Shown here: positions 25,393 to 34,056 of the stretch, in pieces | How positions within the stretch are numbered: position 1 is the first letter of the stretch | Layout: the number at the start of each line of letters is the position of its first letter | Assembly (NCBI RefSeq): GCF_014643835.1 | Contig: NZ_BMKD01000007.1 | Coordinates: 248,001 to 312,000, forward strand | Source of the DNA: Mucilaginibacter rubeus | Lineage (GTDB): Bacteria; Bacteroidota; Bacteroidia; Sphingobacteriales; Sphingobacteriaceae | DNA: 64,000 bases | Direction of reading: 5' to 3' | Position numbers and translations under genes: made by a program | Notes under the pieces: model-generated | The model's input: the letters and a program-made list of their open reading frames with translations, nothing else | What the model was told of the DNA's origin: nothing | Database searches by the model: none

Positions 25393-26076
25393 TCAGGCCA
25401 ATTGAATCTGGATAGTGTACAGCGAATGATGAATATCCACCTTGCTGCACACACCATTGGTATAGCTGTAAAAATTGTAATTACCATCGGGCAGATCAAT
25501 ACGGTATACGTGCGGGCTCACCTGCTTAACCTGCAAAAACTGCTGAAAGTTATCGGAGTACACCTGCGACTGGTCGGCCGGTTCATGGCAGTACAGCAGC
25601 ATGAGGTTGGCGGCAATTTGTTTTTGATCAACCGTTTTGCCGCATTTGCCTTCGGCGATGGTTTGATAGCCCGAGGCTACGGCTTTGGTTTGACGGTTGC
25701 ATTTTTCTGAGCCATTAACATTTCTGCACACCTGCGAACTCATGAGCTTGCCATTGTTAAAAGTGCTCTCCTCCTGGATCTCCACCTTGATGCTGAAAAT
25801 GAAGCGCATTTTAACCTCGGAGATCATTTTGAGGTACAGCTCATCTCCCTGGCGCTTTTGGTACAGGTTCATGTGGCCAACCAACTTGCCGCTGTGCAGC
25901 ACATTGTATTTAACCGTTTGTTCCTGCGCCAGGGCACCCACAGCGAGGCACAGCAAGGCCACCACCATAGCCGCCCATTTTAGCGGACCGAAGATATTGA
26001 AGGTTGGGAAAGTTTTATTTTGGAGGGCAGGCCGGATATATTTTTTAAATAACCAAATTATTAAAGCGGGTATCAT
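25393..26076 (-). CDS. secreted DUF6134-like hypothetical protein
   Basis: A 227-residue exported protein with a hydrophobic signal or anchor (AAMVVALLCLAVGALAQ). If translation starts at the internal ATG 25971, this is a standard signal peptide; from ATG 26076 there is an extra N-terminal hydrophobic segment. The mature part is beta-rich, starting VKYNVLHSGKLVGHM, with four cysteines that may form disulfides, and resembles the DUF6134 family. It lies 24 bp upstream of the sigma factor on the same strand, so it may be transcribed with the signalling set. Function unknown. Confidence 0.7.
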   Translation of the reverse strand: MIPALIIWLFKKYIRPALQNKTFPTFNIFGPLKWAAMVVALLCLAVGALAQEQTVKYNVLHSGKLVGHMNLYQKRQGDELYLKMISEVKMRFIFSIKVEIQEESTFNNGKLMSSQVCRNVNGSEKCNRQTKAVASGYQTIAEGKCGKTVDQKQIAANLMLLYCHEPADQSQVYSDNFQQFLQVKQVSPHVYRIDLPDGNYNFYSYTNGVCSKVDIHHSLYTIQIQLA

Positions 26077-26589
26077 GGGTTGTCATATTAAAGTGATTGA
26101 ATAAAGCTTTTAACGCGTTTACTTTATTACAACACTGTAAACTTTTACCCCTATGCCTTTGCATTATTTTGTTCGATTAATTAAATTACTACTATGCCTA
26201 TATGCATTATATAATTTCAAATATAAGTAAAAAAACGGGTGTCCCAATTTTTTGATTCCCCACGAAAAATTGAAAAAAGCACACCGCCCGTTTTTGCGAA
26301 AATGAGCGTGTTCCAATTTTTGAGTGTGAAAACGCGGAACACCTTTTTTATGAAACATACTGATAATCAAATAATTAATATTTCAACTGAAACAATAATA
26401 AAACATTGACTGTCAATTAGTAAAACTTTTAAGAGTAAAATATGGCCTTAATTGAGACAGCGCTGGCAGAGGGATTTTTTTGGTGTTTTTTTGATGTTTT
26501 TTCAACGAAAATGAGGTTAGGCGGTGTAGGTTGGTTGGGGTGCTGACAATATAGCGCCACCATTTTTGTAAGGTTTAGGAGTTATAGGG
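26077..26589. other. 512 bp AT-rich gap without a convincing gene
   Basis: No credible coding frame. An imperfect inverted structure lies at about 26235-26292 (CGGGTGTCCCAATTTTTT against AAATTGAAAAAAGCACACCG). A second GTTCCAATTTTTGAGTG copy occurs near 26308. The rest shows no feature I can name. Confidence 0.5.
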
Positions 26590-26904
26590 CTACAGGGATG
26601 GTAAGTTTTTAAGGATGTTTATAAACAAGGCTGTATCTGCCCCGTCGTCGGCTGGCTCATCGGTATACTCCACACTTTCAAACTCATGAAAGGTATGGTC
26701 AAGTTCGTTATCCCGGGTATCGAAATACAGATCTGGGAGATGCCATTGATCGGCATAAAACCAGTGGTGGAATATTAGTTTGGAATGGATTAATGCTTCC
26801 AATGCAGATAGCTCAATATTTTGCGGGTTGTGATATACAGCGCTGTTGAAATTTTTGTAGTTACCGCCATCGCGGTAGAAGTAGTTGAATTTGATGTTTG
26901 GCAT
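26590..26904 (-). CDS. hypothetical protein, 104 residues
   Basis: A small acidic cytoplasmic protein (MPNIKFNYFYRDGGNYKNF) with many aromatic residues and a stretch reading DNELDHTFHEFESVEYTDE. I recognise no named domain, but similar short proteins with this N-terminal pattern occur in Bacteroidota, so it is probably real. It is 58 bp downstream of the helicase gene on the same strand and could be the last gene of that transcript. Function unknown. Confidence 0.65.
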   Translation of the reverse strand: MPNIKFNYFYRDGGNYKNFNSAVYHNPQNIELSALEALIHSKLIFHHWFYADQWHLPDLYFDTRDNELDHTFHEFESVEYTDEPADDGADTALFINILKNLPSL

Positions 26905-26962
26905 CCGGCAAGGTATACCGGATGCTTGGGTTTGTCAATCGGAGATAAGTGAACTTTTAGGG

Positions 26963-29900
26963 TTATCCAACAGCAAGCTTACCGCTCTCTTTCCAAATAT
27001 AAGCCGGCATAGGCTCGTTCAATTGCCACTCAATGTTCATCGGTTTTGATCCGCTTGATTTTATAAAGTTAGCTTCTCCTAAAAACACGTACGACATAGT
27101 AAATCCAAACTCATCGTCGTTTTGCTCTCTCACAAAAAGCAAGATTTTCTTATCATCATCTTTATGGTTTATATAAGATAAACCTTTAGGCGATTCTGGA
27201 GATGTTGCATTTTGTGATTGCCAATGGAAAAGATATTCGTTTATGGCATAATCATCATAAAGCGTTGTTGGTGAATATTCTTTATCAGATTTTTTTAATG
27301 TTACAAAAAACGCTTCCGTATTTAATTCTTTATTTAATGCAACCCCCTCCCTGTTAGACGATGCTTTATCAAAGCTATGTAGTTGCATGGCTACTAAAAT
27401 TTGGTCGCGATTATAACGACTATGTACTTGTAAAGGGAATGGGAAATCTAAAGCTATAGGTTTTTCTACAAAATCAACCCTACTTATTAGAATATCTATC
27501 ATCTCTTGAAGTTCAGCAACCATGATTGGATTATTGCTAATTTGTAGTATACTTTTTTCGATAGAATCAAAGCCAGCGTCTGGCCCTGCTTTTTGCCAAA
27601 CATCGTAATGGAACATTAAAAGCATTTGCTGCTGCACCGAATCCAAGCTATTGATAATAAATCTATTATCAATTAACGACTTAATAAAATGCAAGTAACT
27701 TACGGAATTACATTGCAATAGTTTTCTGGCGATAGATCCAGTTAAAACCGATTCATTAGGCTCGTCAAAGTTACTAATAGCTCCAGCCTCTGCGCATAGC
27801 CTTTTCCATCCAAGCTTTTTATTTTTATAAATTAAAGGGAGGTCAATATTCTGAATTCTAATAAAGTTTTTTAACGTTAATGGCAAGGCTATTTGCAAAT
27901 GAAAGCTTCTGATTTTATTTATTAGTTGTGTTCTATTAAATCCTATTGCAGCTGTTATGTTTTTTAGAATAATTTCTTTTGCTTTCTTTTCGAGTACTAT
28001 TGAACAGCCTAAAGGTAAATGAGGAAATTCATCTTCTATCTCAGTAATAATTGACGTATGCGTTTTACCAACAAGCGCTCTGAATTTGTGCTCAAAATCG
28101 TATTCTGGTCTTGAATTGCCAACAAAATCAAGAACTGTTAAACAATCTTTATTAGGAGCAAGGCGTAAGCCCCGTCCTAATTGTTGTAGGAAAATAGTTA
28201 GACTTTCTGTTGGGCGTAAAAATAAAACGGTATCGATTTCTGGAATATCAACACCCTCATTAAAGATATCTCTAACAAAAAGGTAATTAATTTCTTTACG
28301 TCTAAGCCGAGCTCGCAATTCATCCCTATTATTAGATGTTTCAGATGTTAGATAATCGGCCTTTAACCCAGCCAAAGTAAACTTTTCAGCCATATAGCGA
28401 GCATGATCCTGACTAACACAAAACCCAACCGCCATTACATCGTTAATATCGGTTAAATATTTTTCGCAATTGGCTAAAATTTCGCTTACTCGCCTATCAT
28501 CTTCAGTATATAGCTTTGTAAGCTCATTTATCTCATATTTTCCATTTTTCCACGATATTCTTGACAGATCTACGCTATCTGAAAGCGCAAAATATTGAAA
28601 CGGAGATAGTAGTTTTCTATTCAACGCTTCAGGTAGCCTTATTTCTGCAGCTATTTCATCACAAAAGTCTTTTAGCACATTTTCGCCATCTCCTCGTTCG
28701 GGGGTTGCGGTTAAGCCCAATAAGATTTGTGGGGTGAATTTTTCAAATATGGAACGATAGCTTGATGCAGGAGCATGGTGTACCTCATCAATAATTATAA
28801 AATCATAGAAGTCGGGTAATAAGGTTAAGTCTTGAATTTTGTTATTTAGACTTTGTACCGATGCAAATACATACTCATAATTGGTTGGTGTAATACCATC
28901 TACCCACAAATCGCCGAAATTGGAGTCTTTTAAAACATGCTGAAAAGTGTTTTGCGCTTGTTGAAGAATTTCTTTCCTATGAGCTACAAAAAGCAATCGT
29001 GCCCTCGGATTAGAGTTCTTAAATTGTTTGTAATCAAAAGCAGAGATTACAGTCTTGCCGGTGCCTGTTGCAGCCACTAAAAGATTTTTAAATCTGTTAT
29101 GAACAAATCTTTCGGCATGTAGCTTTTCTAATATTTCTTCTTGATAAGGAAATGGTTTTAAATCAAAGAAAGTTGTAATAGATTGCTTATCGTATGACTT
29201 TTGTTGTTTTAACGCTGTTTCGAGTTTGAGGGCATCTTTGCCTGGTATATAAGTCTCAAAATCTTTGTCAACCCAATAAGTCTCAAATGTTTTTTTGAAC
29301 TTATCTATGATATGGCTGATTTCTTTAGAGGTTACTTTTAAGTTCCATTCCAGTCCGTTAGTAAGTGCTGATCGTGAGATGTTTGAAGAACCAATATATC
29401 CTGTGTTGAACCCCGTTTTTCTTAAAAATAAATATGCTTTAGCATGTAGGCGCTCATGATCAGAGTTATAGGATACCTTTATTTCTGTATTAGGCAATTT
29501 GGATAAGAACTCAATTGCTTTCACATCAGTAGCTCCCATATATGATGTGGTTATAATCTTTAACTTCTTGCCACCATAAGTAAATTCTTCCAATTCGTCT
29601 TTAAATATCCTGATCCCAGAATATTTTATAAAAGAGACTAACCAACAGATTTCGTCAGATGAAAGAATTTCTTTTTTTATTTCGCTTTCTAATGAAACGC
29701 CAACATTGTTACCTGTGAAAAGTTCACTCTGACTTAATCGGGTATATGGAGTAATTAGCTTTACACGCTCCTCTAATTTACTATGAGGATTATCTAACGT
29801 AGAAAATACAGCATTAAGAATTTTACCTTCATCTTCAATTAAATTACCCGTTAAACTAATATCGGGCAATGCGTTTATCAATAGGTTGATTATCTTATTT

Positions 29901-30118
29901 GATAATTCAATCTGTTTAAATACTTTATCATCGCCCTTGATCTCATTGAGCGCAAACTTTATAGTCTCAGATAAATATATACTGAGGTATCTGGACGCTT
30001 CTTCTTTATCGAGTAAAGTACTCTTAACAAAGAATTTATCATTGTTAACGGTTTGTAATTTATTGGAAATGAGTTTAGTGATAAGCTGTTCGTACAAGCC
30101 CAATTCAATTGCTGGCAT
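26963..30118 (-). CDS. PLD-nuclease/DEAD-helicase/DUF3427 protein
   Basis: A 1051-residue multi-domain protein. A phospholipase-D-like nuclease domain is near 150-285 (HAKAYLF at 225-231, GSSNISRSALTNG at 243-255). The SF2 helicase core has Walker A ATGTGKT (350-356), DEVHH (444-448), LTATPERGD (469-477) and a motif VI QQLGRGLRLAP near 665. The rest matches DUF3427. Such proteins unwind and probably cleave nucleic acid; many are suspected of phage or plasmid defence, though none is named here with certainty. The gene begins immediately after the NUDIX stop codon. It is visibly more AT-rich than its neighbours, which hints at transfer. Confidence 0.92.
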   Translation of the reverse strand: MPAIELGLYEQLITKLISNKLQTVNNDKFFVKSTLLDKEEASRYLSIYLSETIKFALNEIKGDDKVFKQIELSNKIINLLINALPDISLTGNLIEDEGKILNAVFSTLDNPHSKLEERVKLITPYTRLSQSELFTGNNVGVSLESEIKKEILSSDEICWLVSFIKYSGIRIFKDELEEFTYGGKKLKIITTSYMGATDVKAIEFLSKLPNTEIKVSYNSDHERLHAKAYLFLRKTGFNTGYIGSSNISRSALTNGLEWNLKVTSKEISHIIDKFKKTFETYWVDKDFETYIPGKDALKLETALKQQKSYDKQSITTFFDLKPFPYQEEILEKLHAERFVHNRFKNLLVAATGTGKTVISAFDYKQFKNSNPRARLLFVAHRKEILQQAQNTFQHVLKDSNFGDLWVDGITPTNYEYVFASVQSLNNKIQDLTLLPDFYDFIIIDEVHHAPASSYRSIFEKFTPQILLGLTATPERGDGENVLKDFCDEIAAEIRLPEALNRKLLSPFQYFALSDSVDLSRISWKNGKYEINELTKLYTEDDRRVSEILANCEKYLTDINDVMAVGFCVSQDHARYMAEKFTLAGLKADYLTSETSNNRDELRARLRRKEINYLFVRDIFNEGVDIPEIDTVLFLRPTESLTIFLQQLGRGLRLAPNKDCLTVLDFVGNSRPEYDFEHKFRALVGKTHTSIITEIEDEFPHLPLGCSIVLEKKAKEIILKNITAAIGFNRTQLINKIRSFHLQIALPLTLKNFIRIQNIDLPLIYKNKKLGWKRLCAEAGAISNFDEPNESVLTGSIARKLLQCNSVSYLHFIKSLIDNRFIINSLDSVQQQMLLMFHYDVWQKAGPDAGFDSIEKSILQISNNPIMVAELQEMIDILISRVDFVEKPIALDFPFPLQVHSRYNRDQILVAMQLHSFDKASSNREGVALNKELNTEAFFVTLKKSDKEYSPTTLYDDYAINEYLFHWQSQNATSPESPKGLSYINHKDDDKKILLFVREQNDDEFGFTMSYVFLGEANFIKSSGSKPMNIEWQLNEPMPAYIWKESGKLAVG

Positions 30119-30502
30119 TTAGGTTTCTATATAATGTTTAACAATAGGCACATCCGCCTCCGCCCAATCCAAAGCTAACAATTCATCTTTAGGCAGCCAT
30201 TTAAAATCAAGATGCTCTTTTAACAAAATCTGCCCCGAAGTAATTCTACAAACAAAAGGAATTAGCTGTATGGTAACATTAGGATATTGGTGTGTATTGG
30301 CCGGCAAAGAGGCTACTATTTCAACATCCACATGAAGCTCTTCCTTAATCTCGCGGATAAGGCAGGCTTCAGCGGTTTCGCCGGGTTCAATTTTACCGCC
30401 GGGGAACTCCCATTTTAACGGTAGACTCATGGTTGCGCTCCGCTGGGCGGCAAATACAAGTCCGTCGGCATTAACAATAATAGCGCATGTTACTTTGATC
30501 AC
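30119..30502 (-). CDS. NUDIX (deoxy)nucleoside triphosphate pyrophosphohydrolase
   Basis: A 127-residue MutT-like hydrolase. The Nudix box GKIEPGETAEACLIREIKEE is complete apart from the usual Gly near its end, which is His (EELHV). It would clean oxidised or modified nucleotides, or cleave a nucleotide signal. GTG at 30502 gives MIKVTCAIIVNADG, the normal MutT N-terminus; a longer in-frame extension to 30556 runs into repeat DNA. It is the first gene of a two-gene unit with the PLD-helicase, an association seen in other bacteria too. Confidence 0.9.
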   Translation of the reverse strand: MIKVTCAIIVNADGLVFAAQRSATMSLPLKWEFPGGKIEPGETAEACLIREIKEELHVDVEIVASLPANTHQYPNVTIQLIPFVCRITSGQILLKEHLDFKWLPKDELLALDWAEADVPIVKHYIET

Positions 30503-30549
30503 GTTTCTAAGATAAGAGTTTGGGGAAAGAAACAAGACGACAATGTGAA

Positions 30550-30712
30550 GAAGCAAGACAATAGAAGGAAAGAAGCAAGACGGTAAGAGTCAAGAAGTAA
30601 GATAAGAACCATGACATATTGTTATCAAGCCCAAAACAAAAGCGCGTTGGGCCGACAAAAAAGCGGGCCTGGGAGTATAGCCTTGCGGGTGGAAGCATTT
30701 TTTTGTCTTGAT
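30550..30712. repeat. ~160 bp direct repeat, copy A
   Basis: It begins GAAGCAAGACA, runs through AAGAGTCAAGAAGTAAGATA and CATATTGTTATCAAGCCC, and ends AAGCATTTTTTTGTCTTGAT. A near-identical copy in the same orientation lies at 32724-32884. The two flank the quinone-oxidoreductase gene. Confidence 0.9.
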
Positions 30713-30805
30713 GTTTGGTTAATTGCATCTAAGGTAAAGTAAAGTACTCCGTCCGGCCAACATCGCCGTTAACTTAAGGAAAAAACTCTTCAAAAGCGAG
30801 GGAAT

Positions 30806-30925
30806 GTGCGACTCCCCTCTTGAGAGGGGCGGAGGGGTGTGTTATTCTACGTGCAGCTTATCGCTTGTATAACACACCCCTGCTCCCGCTCTTTCCCACT
30901 ACGCCCTCTCTCAAGAGGGGATTTT
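30806..30925. repeat. CTCCCCTCTTGAGAGG palindromic repeat
   Basis: Left arm ACTCCCCTCTTGAGAGGGG plus GGAGGGGTGTGTTA; right arm TAACACACCCCTGCTCC plus CTCTCAAGAGGGGA. About 120 bp, same style as 10477-10558. The gap 30503-31184 holds only repeats and no gene. Confidence 0.8.
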
Positions 30926-31184
30926 AAAGCGCATGTGCTAAATTAATCTCTTAGGTTAATGGCTATGGCCCAGCCAGGAGGTCGACGATGTTTGTTAGTT
31001 ACAACAAGGTTTAAACATAATGATGTATACCAATTTACCACGTCCTTTTCCACCCCACAAAACCAGAACTAAAATATGGAGCTTAGGATGTATGCCCCAA
31101 AACACTAAATTATATTCCCCGTTTATACCATATATTTTATTTACCATGGTATAACTTTGGTATATCAAATGAATACATCGAAAT

Positions 31185-32126
31185 ATGAAAGCAATAATTT
31201 TAAAAGACTTTGGCGGGGTTGAAAACCTGGTACCTGCCGAAATACCTGTACCAACCATAGCTGCCGATGAAGTACTGGTAAAACTGAAAGCCATCAGCAT
31301 AAACCCTGTGGATGTTAAAACCCGCTCAGGGAAAGGCGTTGCCGGGCTTATTAAGGACGAGTCGCCGATTATATTGGGCTGGGACATTTCGGGCGAGATC
31401 ACCGAAGTGGGCGCGGATGTTACCGGCTTTAAACCCGGCGACGAGGTTTTCGCCATGATCGCTTTCCCTCAAAGCGGAAAAGCCTATGCCGAATATGTTA
31501 AGGCTAAAGCCGATGAACTTGCACTGAAACCTGCCGGCGTCAGTCATGAGGAGGCAGCGGCGGCTACACTTGCCGCGCTTACTGCCTGGCAGGCTTTCCA
31601 CACCAATGCACCTGTTAAACCCGGCGACCGGGTACTGATCCACGCCGCATCAGGCGGGGTTGGTCATTATGCTGTGCAGATAGCTAAACATTTGGGCGCC
31701 TATGTTATCGCCACTTCTTCGGCTGCCAACCGTGATTTTGTGTTGGGCCTGGGTGCCGATGAACATATCGACTATAAAGCGCAGCCCTTTGAAACCGCTA
31801 CCGGTAATATCGATTTTGTGCTTGACACCATTGGCGGCGAATATATTGACCGCTCACTGCAGGTGATGAAAAAAGGCGGCACCATTATAAGCATCGTTTC
31901 CGGCATGAACGAAACCGTTACCCCAAAAGCCAACGCGCTGGGCATTAATGGCCACAACACCAGGGTAAAACCCAATGCCGAAAACATGAGCACCATTGCC
32001 GGTTTGCTGCAAAAAGGGATCATTAAATCGCACGTATCCAAAGTGTTTCCGTTTGAGCAAATGGCCGATGCGCATTTGCAACTGGAAAGCGGGAGGACGG
32101 TTGGTAAGGTGGTATTGGTGTTTTAA
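31185..32126 (+). CDS. NADP-dependent quinone oxidoreductase-like (zinc-less MDR family)
   Basis: A 313-residue medium-chain dehydrogenase/reductase without the structural zinc cysteines. The N-terminal GroES-like domain includes ISINPVDVKTRSG and ILGWDISGEITEVG. The Rossmann domain has the nucleotide motif AASGGVGHYAVQIAKHLGA near 150-168. It would reduce quinones or enones using NADPH. It is monocistronic, flanked on both sides by repeats, with an AT-rich 50 bp leader. Physiological substrate unknown. Confidence 0.92.
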   Translation: MKAIILKDFGGVENLVPAEIPVPTIAADEVLVKLKAISINPVDVKTRSGKGVAGLIKDESPIILGWDISGEITEVGADVTGFKPGDEVFAMIAFPQSGKAYAEYVKAKADELALKPAGVSHEEAAAATLAALTAWQAFHTNAPVKPGDRVLIHAASGGVGHYAVQIAKHLGAYVIATSSAANRDFVLGLGADEHIDYKAQPFETATGNIDFVLDTIGGEYIDRSLQVMKKGGTIISIVSGMNETVTPKANALGINGHNTRVKPNAENMSTIAGLLQKGIIKSHVSKVFPFEQMADAHLQLESGRTVGKVVLVF

Positions 32127-32200
32127 ATAAAAATATGTCTTGCGAGTAGGTAAAATCCAGAGGCCTCTCAAGGTGAAATGACAATAGATGTGGAGGGCTT

Positions 32201-32270
32201 GTCATCCTGAGCTTGTCGAAGGACGCGCGCAGAGGCCCACCCCACTATGCTTCGACAGGCTCAGCATGAC
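32201..32270. repeat. 70 bp CTGAGCTTGTCGAAG palindromic repeat, copy 2
   Basis: GTCATCCTGAGCTTGTCGAAG pairs with CTTCGACAGGCTCAGCATGAC. Same length and core as the copies at 23595 and 49481. Confidence 0.9.
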
Positions 32271-32285
32271 ACCCATTTTTTAATT

Positions 32286-32330
32286 ATGTCATGGGTAGCG
32301 ATAGCGTGGCAACCGCTTGCTGTACAGAGC
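32286..32330. repeat. partial TGTCATGGGTAGCG repeat
   Basis: Degenerate half-copy of the TGTCATTGCGAG family (compare 46021-46104), including AGCGTGGCAACCGC and TGTACAG. Confidence 0.45.
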
Positions 32331-32448
32331 CGGGCGTCAAGTCCGCTATTGCTCTTTTAAAAAACCGTAGTTGTATTTAACTAACATCGGCCGCGCTCAA
32401 TCGCCGCGGGTTGGCTGTTACGTTTTTCGCGATTGTTTATTTTTTTAG

Positions 32449-32962
32449 GAGCTCAAGAGGGCTTCGCCGTTTTTCTTGACACAAAAGTAACCAAAAAGTC
32501 AAGTCGGCAGGAAGGCTTCTTTGCCGCACAGCCTTCGCCCGCTTGCCTTTCCCTGCCTTTACCCTGCAAACCGGGCAGAACCACGGGCTGCAATTATTTT
32601 GCCCCGCTTCGCCCGCTCGTTCCCTGGCTTCTGCAAAAACTTGCTATGCCCCTGCAGCCGCACCACCCACCATTGTTCTGCCCGCTTTCGCCCGAAGCTT
32701 ACCTGCCGACGGGAGGGGGAAAAGAAGCAAGACAGTTGAAGGAAAGAAGCAAGACGGTAAGAGTCAAGAAGTAAGATAAGAACCGTGACATATTGTTATC
32801 AAGCCCAAAACAAAAGTGCGTTGGGCCGACAAAAAAGCGGGCCTGGGAGTATGGCCTGCGGGGAGAAGCATTTTTTTGTCTTGATTTATTCGCAAGGTTG
32901 TTTTGCTTTGTAGGTGCTCATGAGCTCGCTCCGCTCGGTTTTTGGTTACTTTTTCATCAAGG
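32449..32962. repeat. possible ~510 bp element with inverted ends
   Basis: Left end GAGCTCAAGAGGGCTTCGCC followed by TTGACACAAAAGTAACCAAAAAG; right end is the complement, GGTTACTTTTTCATCAAGG preceded by GAGCTCGCTCCGCTCGG. Between them lie a C-rich stretch without a convincing gene and repeat copy B. It may be a composite non-autonomous element. The gap 32127-33087 otherwise holds no gene. Confidence 0.5.
32724..32884. repeat. ~160 bp direct repeat, copy B
   Basis: Second copy of the 30550-30712 repeat, differing by a handful of bases and by a short change near its end. Confidence 0.9.
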
Positions 32963-33087
32963 AAAAAGTGACTGGCCTCCGCCCGGCCAAGAGGGCGACG
33001 ATGTTTGTTATAAAACCACAAAAGCCCTTTCCTAACCTCAACGCCCTCCCACCAATGAACAAATGAACTATTGAACAAATGAACCAA

Positions 33088-33939
33088 TCAATCCAAATCC
33101 CCATTCCCAAAAGTATCTCCCTGGTTAATATCACCGGTGTCGAAACCTTTTTTAAACCAGTACATCCGTTGGGCGCTGGTGCCATGGGTAAAACTATCGG
33201 GCTCTACATGGCCCTGTGCTTGTTTTTGTAATCGGTCGTCACCTATGGCGTTGGCCGCGTTCAGGGCTTCTTCAATGTCACCTTTATCAAGCACGTTTTT
33301 CATGGTTTTTTCGTAATGTGCCCAAACGCCGGCATAAAAGTCGGCCTGCAGCTCCAGTTTTACAGAAAGCTTGTTGTATGCGCGTTCGCTCAATCGCGAC
33401 CGTGCCTGATCCATTTTTTGGGAGATCCCCAACAGGTTTTGCACATGATGGCCAACCTCATGCGCTATCACATAGGCCTGCGCAAAATCGCCGGCGGCAC
33501 CGAAACGGTTCTTCAACTCATCGTAAAAAGAAAGATCAATATATACCCGCGAATCGCCCGGGCAATAAAACGGGCCGCTTGCCGAGCTGGCATTACCGCA
33601 GGCCGACTGTACATAATCGCTAAATATGGTTAAACGCGGCTTTTCATAAGTACGGCCCATGTCGTTAAACAGTTTTGTCCAGATATCTTCGGTATCGGCC
33701 AAAACCACGCGCACAAATTTCTTGCCTTCATCTTCGGGGCCGTTATTAACGGTTTGCTCCTGCCGGGCCGGCTGGTTGGTTGCTACCTGGTTAAACAGCG
33801 CCGACGGATCGACTCCGGTAAAAAAATAAATAGCGGCCGCTATAAGTCCAAGCACACCGCCACCTATAGCTAATCTGCCGCCCCCACCACCGCGTTCATC
33901 ATCAACATTGTCGCTTTCGCGTCTGCCAAACCATTGCAT
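33088..33939 (-). CDS. YpfJ-family neutral zinc metallopeptidase
   Basis: A 283-residue membrane-anchored putative zinc protease. The glycine-rich N-terminus (DDERGGGGGRLAIGGG) and single helix (about residues 23-41) match the YpfJ/PF04228 family. The zinc motif is HEVGHH (His160, Glu161, His164) and FYCPGDSRVYIDLSFYDEL is typical of the family. The active domain should face the periplasm. It is a single gene between repeat DNA and a SIMPL gene. Substrate unknown. Confidence 0.92.
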   Translation of the reverse strand: MQWFGRRESDNVDDERGGGGGRLAIGGGVLGLIAAAIYFFTGVDPSALFNQVATNQPARQEQTVNNGPEDEGKKFVRVVLADTEDIWTKLFNDMGRTYEKPRLTIFSDYVQSACGNASSASGPFYCPGDSRVYIDLSFYDELKNRFGAAGDFAQAYVIAHEVGHHVQNLLGISQKMDQARSRLSERAYNKLSVKLELQADFYAGVWAHYEKTMKNVLDKGDIEEALNAANAIGDDRLQKQAQGHVEPDSFTHGTSAQRMYWFKKGFDTGDINQGDTFGNGDLD

Positions 33940-33993
33940 ATGTTGCCCCCCGGCCCCCTAAAGGGGGAGTTTTTTATACATGATAATAAAAAA

Positions 33994-34028
33994 AAGCCTC
34001 CGTTTGTTTGAACGGAGGCTTCAGATTT
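33994..34028. terminator. strong bidirectional terminator
   Basis: AAGCCTCCGTT, loop TGTTTG, AACGGAGGCTT, with A-tract on one side and ATTTTTT on the other. On the - strand it ends the SIMPL gene. Short GC-rich hairpins (around 33941-33973 and 34030-34047) flank it. Confidence 0.85.
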
Positions 34029-34056
34029 TTTCACCCCCTTTGGGGGTACGAGCCGA

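Noticed and set aside
26164-26370. - strand open frame of 68 codons
   Set aside because: AT-rich, basic and aromatic translation with no start context; it covers an inverted-repeat stretch.
30503-30728. Extended start for the NUDIX gene and a - strand frame upstream
   Set aside because: The extension reads into repeat DNA; GTG at 30502 gives the normal MutT start.
32433-32779. Three overlapping + strand open frames in a C-rich stretch
   Set aside because: All three frames are open because of base composition; the translations are low-complexity Pro/Cys/Arg-rich and the area is repeat DNA.
33216-33633. Two + strand open frames opposite the zinc protease
   Set aside because: The - strand gene has the HEVGHH motif and a full family match; the + frames are shadows.
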